Shown here: piece by piece, positions 42,709-45,627 of the stretch
Numbering within the stretch: position 1 is the first letter of the stretch
Layout: each line of letters begins with the position of its first letter
Assembly: GCA_040757835.1 (NCBI GenBank)
Contig: JBFLWJ010000007.1
Span: 15,724-61,350, forward strand
Direction of reading: 5' to 3'
Source of the DNA: Actinomycetota bacterium
GTDB lineage: Bacteria > Actinomycetota > Geothermincolia > Geothermincolales > RBG-13-55-18
DNA length: 45,627 nucleotides
The notes under the pieces: generated by a model
Told to the model about the DNA's origin: nothing
The model's database searches: none
What the model saw: only the letters and a program-made list of their open reading frames with translations
Translations under genes and position numbers: made by a program

Positions 42709-44373
42709 TTGGAGCTAAAGGACTATATAAACGTCCTCATCAACCGCCGCTGGATCATCGTCGGCACGGTGGCGGTGGTCCTCGCCGTCACGCTCATCTT
42801 CACCTTCCTGCAGGCGCCCGTTTACCAGTCGCAGGTGGAGATCCTGAGCGAGGTCAGCTCGGCCTCAGAGTCGGTGCTGGGCAGCTTCTTCACCGCCGCC
42901 CTGTTCGACCCCGACCGCTACATCCAAACCCAGACGGAGATCATAAAGACCGATACCATGGCCCAGGCAGTGGAGGAAGCCCTGCGGATCAAGTACGATG
43001 AGAACGCGCGGCTACAACAGGAGGGCGAGGAGGTCTATATCCCCGAGCAGATACCCACGGCATCGGAACTGGCGGGCATGGTGGACGTACAGCAGAAGGA
43101 GCGCACGAACATCTTCGACATCGTCGTCACCAACACCGACCGCCTGCTGGCGAGGGACGTGGCCCAGGCCTACGCGGAGGAGTACATCGCCAGCCGCCAG
43201 CTCGCCGCCATCAGGCAGATAAGCGAGGCGCGGCGCGAGGTGTGGAACCGCATCCAGGAGGTCGAGGAGGAGATCGGGCAGGCCGTGGAGCAGGCGAAGC
43301 AGTACACGGCGGGGAACGTCCCCACCGAGGTGCTCAACGAGGCGCAGCGGGCGGTTAACCTGTGGGTGTCCCTGTACGAGAAGTATATCACCCTGCGCAT
43401 CGCCGAATCGCTGGAGCAGCGGGGACTGGAGATAGTGCAGCCGGCCAAGCCCGGCGCCAAGACAAGCCCACGCCCCACCCGCAACGCCGTCCTGGCCATC
43501 TTCCTGGGCCTTATCCTGGGGGTGGGCCTGGCCTTCCTGGTGGAGTACCTCGACGACACCCTGCATACGCGCGAGGACTTCGAGAAGTACTACGACACCT
43601 CCATCATCGGGGAGATCCCGCACATCGAGGCGGAGAACCTGCCCCAGAACCATATCATCTACTTCGAGATGCCGCAGCACCCGGCGGTGGAGGGGTACCG
43701 CACCCTCCGCACCAACCTGCAGTTCCTCAACCTGGACGGCAAGACCCGCACCATCCTCTTCACCTCTGCGGGCCCCGAGGAGGGCAAGTCCACGGTCATG
43801 GTCAACCTGGGCGCGGCCCTCTCCGAGATGGGAAAGAAGGTGCTTCTCATCGAGGCCGACCTGCGCAAGCCGGTCCTGGACAAGTACTTTAAGGTCTCCC
43901 CCGGCAAGGGCATCAGCGGAGTGCTCTCGGGCAGCATCTCCCTGGAGGAGGCCGTGCAGCCCACCGGCTACAACAACCTCTACGTCATGGTGGCCGGGGT
44001 GAAACCACCGAACCCGGCTGAACTGGTGGCATCGGAGGCCATGCGATCCATCCTGGACAACGTGAGGCGCTTCGCCGACTTCGTCCTCATCGATTCCCCT
44101 CCCATGCTGGCCGCCTCCGACGCCATGGCCCTGGCACCGATGATGGACGGTATCATAATCATGGCCAGCTACGCCAGGGCGGTGCGGGACGACGCCCGCC
44201 GCACCACCGAGCTGCTGCGCAAGGTGGACGCGCGCATCCTGGGACTGGTCATCAACAATATCGCCTCGTCGAGCCGCTACGGCTATTACCACTACTACTA
44301 TTACACCCCGCAGGTCGGGGAAGAGGCGACCGGCTGGCGCAAGTTGTTCCGCGGGAAGAGCGAGAAGGCTTAA
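42709..44373 (+). CDS. Second Wzz/BY-kinase polysaccharide co-polymerase
   Basis: 554 residues, starting with TTG at 42709: the frame continues ELKDYINVLINRRW exactly as in the 39863 paralog, and GAGGAGAGG lies just upstream. Membrane helices are at about 16-36 and 260-278 (AVLAIFLGLILGVGLAFLV). The kinase part has Walker A SAGPEEGKST, Walker A' VLLIEADLRKP and Walker B VLIDSPP, and a tail with YGYYHYYYYTP for autophosphorylation. The two paralogs are collinear throughout, indicating a tandem duplication with the 41872 gene between. It regulates length and export of a surface polysaccharide; the glycan is unknown because no glycosyltransferases are in the window. It ends 20 bp from the convergent 44394 gene. 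Confidence 0.94.
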   Translation: MELKDYINVLINRRWIIVGTVAVVLAVTLIFTFLQAPVYQSQVEILSEVSSASESVLGSFFTAALFDPDRYIQTQTEIIKTDTMAQAVEEALRIKYDENARLQQEGEEVYIPEQIPTASELAGMVDVQQKERTNIFDIVVTNTDRLLARDVAQAYAEEYIASRQLAAIRQISEARREVWNRIQEVEEEIGQAVEQAKQYTAGNVPTEVLNEAQRAVNLWVSLYEKYITLRIAESLEQRGLEIVQPAKPGAKTSPRPTRNAVLAIFLGLILGVGLAFLVEYLDDTLHTREDFEKYYDTSIIGEIPHIEAENLPQNHIIYFEMPQHPAVEGYRTLRTNLQFLNLDGKTRTILFTSAGPEEGKSTVMVNLGAALSEMGKKVLLIEADLRKPVLDKYFKVSPGKGISGVLSGSISLEEAVQPTGYNNLYVMVAGVKPPNPAELVASEAMRSILDNVRRFADFVLIDSPPMLAASDAMALAPMMDGIIIMASYARAVRDDARRTTELLRKVDARILGLVINNIASSSRYGYYHYYYYTPQVGEEATGWRKLFRGKSEKA

Positions 44374-44393
44374 GACGGCAGCGGCGGGGTGCC

Positions 44394-45365
44394 CTATCTT
44401 ATCTGCAGGGCCTCCAGGTTGATGAAGGTGAAGTTGGCGTCCGAGTTCTTACGCCCGGTGCACACCAGCTTGATGGTATGGGCACCGGGGCCCAGGCCCG
44501 AGGCGGTGAAGACGGTGTCCGAGGCTACGGTCTCCGGCGCGTAGAGGTCCACCTGCTGCCGCAGCTCGCCGTCGACGAAGATATCCATGATTCCGTAGTT
44601 CCAGTGGCGCGTGGCGATGACCGCGACGCTCTCTCCGCTGAAGGTGTAGCTGACGCTGTCGCCGGAATACGGGGTGACCATGATCACGCCCCCCATCACC
44701 TCGGCATAGTGTTCCTCGTACCAGACGCCGCTGTAGCTCATGCCCGCGGCGGTACAGCCGACGAAGGTGGGGGGCAGCTCTTCCCGGGAAGGCTCGGTTA
44801 TGGTGACGTCCTCGACCATCTCCGGCTCCCGGGTGGGGGTGAGCCCCGCCAGGGATACCGGCTCTACGGACGGTGTTACCTGGACGGACACCTCCCCCTC
44901 CCTGCCGCTGGAGTCCACCGTGGCCACGGCGTAGCTGTTGAACATGGTCCCCTCGTCGTCGTGGTAGACGGTGTCGGAGATGATGGCCGAGTTCACCTTG
45001 CTGCCGGGGTCGTTTCCCGACTTGTAGCGATATACGTTGTAGCCTACTATGCGCACGTCGTCGGTGGCCTCCCAGGTGATGGTGGCCCCCTTATCCACGG
45101 TGACGCTGACGTTCGTGGGCACGGAGATGGTGCTCCTGGCCTGGCCGGAGGCCTGGGCGCTGGTGCCGGTTTCACCGCCTGGAGAGCCCGAGAGCCTGGA
45201 CATGTAGACGAAGAAGGTCGCTACCACCAGGATACCCAGCAAGCCGAAGACCAGGACCAGGGGCCAGAGCGGCCGCGTCCTGCTCCTGGGCTGCTTTGCT
45301 AACCCGAACCTCTTCTCCAAGACTCCCAAGCTCCCTTTAGCCTGTTCCGCCAGTACGTAACCCAT
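44394..45365 (-). CDS. Membrane-anchored fibronectin III-like plus jelly-roll protein
   Basis: 323 residues. A 33-residue cytoplasmic stretch (ending QPRSRTRP) precedes one membrane helix at about 33-54 (LWPLVLVFGLLGILVVATFFVY), so topology is probably N-in, C-out. A Ser/Gly/Thr linker leads to a fibronectin type III-like domain (about 84-170; VPTNVSVTVDKGATITWEA and YNVYRYKSG). After a linker, a jelly-roll-like domain (about 210-323) has YSGVWYEEHYAEVMGG, SVSYTFSGESV, DIFVDGE and GAHTIKLVCTG. The last domain has the same strand pattern as the 41872 protein. The start follows AGGAAG closely. It may be a cell-surface protein linked to the glycan system next to it; no enzyme residues are evident. 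Confidence 0.87.
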   Translation of the reverse strand: MGYVLAEQAKGSLGVLEKRFGLAKQPRSRTRPLWPLVLVFGLLGILVVATFFVYMSRLSGSPGGETGTSAQASGQARSTISVPTNVSVTVDKGATITWEATDDVRIVGYNVYRYKSGNDPGSKVNSAIISDTVYHDDEGTMFNSYAVATVDSSGREGEVSVQVTPSVEPVSLAGLTPTREPEMVEDVTITEPSREELPPTFVGCTAAGMSYSGVWYEEHYAEVMGGVIMVTPYSGDSVSYTFSGESVAVIATRHWNYGIMDIFVDGELRQQVDLYAPETVASDTVFTASGLGPGAHTIKLVCTGRKNSDANFTFINLEALQIR

Positions 45366-45386
45366 TACTTCCTATCTGTCTACTGT

Positions 45387-45392
45387 ATTATA
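45387..45392 (-). promoter_or_regulatory. Predicted -10 box for the 44394 gene
   Basis: A perfect TATAAT on the minus strand, 22 bases upstream of the ATG at 45365. No clear -35 is found. Confidence 0.4.
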
Positions 45393-45501
45393 TCGGCCCC
45401 GCAGCCGCGAGGCGCCATATTTATATCATAGCGGCCGGCCAACCCGCCGGGGCGGCTGGAGAACAGCCGTGCTGTCGCTTCGTGGGTCTGTCTTGTGGGG
45501 A

Positions 45502-45627
45502 TCACCAGTATCTCAGCCACTGCACGTTGACGAAGTGCAGCCCCGAAACGGGGTAGGTGATGCCGCCGATGGTGACCGAGGTGGGGCCGCCGGTGCCCGT
45601 GCACAGCAGGGTCAGGGTGTGCGGGAC
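45502..45627 (-). CDS. C-terminal end of a 41872-like secreted beta-sandwich protein (5' end outside window)
   Basis: An open frame enters from the right edge and ends with TGA at 45504-45502. The 41 visible residues include HTLTLLCTGTGGP, VTIGGITYPV and SGLHFVNVQWLRYW. They align with the end of the 41872 protein (HTVTLTAVGSGGP, VNIGGIDYNL, SGLHFVNVQYIHTYP), so the missing part is probably also a jelly-roll-like domain with or without a signal peptide. It has no start codon within the window. It is likely a paralog from the same glycan-associated set; the function is inferred by position only. Confidence 0.8.
   Translation of the reverse strand, partial: VPHTLTLLCTGTGGPTSVTIGGITYPVSGLHFVNVQWLRYW

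Overview
The window is GC-rich, densely coding DNA with AGGAGG-like ribosome binding sites and sigma-A-like promoters with TAGAAT, TATAAT or TAATAT -10 boxes. I read it as part of a bacterial chromosome, most probably an uncultivated Actinomycetota lineage. That is an inference from base composition, gene style and secreted-protein architecture; no rRNA, tRNA or marker gene is present to prove it. Repeated proteins and repeats suggest a metagenome-type contig, and both window edges cut through genes.

Layout. Positions 1-2138 hold the end of a secreted repeat protein and a convergent AMP-forming acyl-CoA synthetase. From 2616 to 23348 there is a cluster of large exported proteins: 2616+, 6486-, 9393+, 11967+, 15081+, the split gene 18496/21054-, and 21261+. 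A second acyl-CoA synthetase (23541+) follows. Then come three more giant exported proteins (25275-, 28457-, 32746+) and a two-gene unit (36411+, 37201+) with a clear promoter and terminator. The right end (39863-45627) changes character: two Wzz/tyrosine-kinase polysaccharide regulators (39863+, 42709+) flank a small exported beta-sandwich protein (41872+). A membrane-anchored fibronectin/jelly-roll protein (44394-) and the tail of a relative of the 41872 protein (45502-) complete it.

The unifying feature is a roughly 105-residue repeat running from a W(Y/F)FAEG motif, through an LxxQNPG-like strand, a VPAxSRxTVxVN strand and an ERPMYF motif, to GGH(C/D). I count 37 units: one in the partial gene and exactly four in each of nine other genes. 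In five neighbouring paralogs the four units form an ordered cassette with position-specific residues, ending in GGHD or GGHC a few residues before the stop. Unrelated N-terminal modules sit before it: three or four kinds of seven-bladed propeller, or a parallel beta-helix. This looks like a swappable display system with one common C-terminal module. No LPXTG motif or C-terminal membrane segment is visible, so the cassette itself may attach the proteins to the surface. The polysaccharide regulators nearby make a glycan partner conceivable, but that is inference.

Intergenic space is filled by short palindromic elements: a 69-bp imperfect palindrome (six copies), an 88-96-bp MITE-like unit bounded by about 26-bp inverted arms (four full units plus single arms), and a GGCCGA...TCGGCC element that has also entered the start of one reading frame. 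Several are positioned to act on promoters or 3' ends. No transposase is present in the window.
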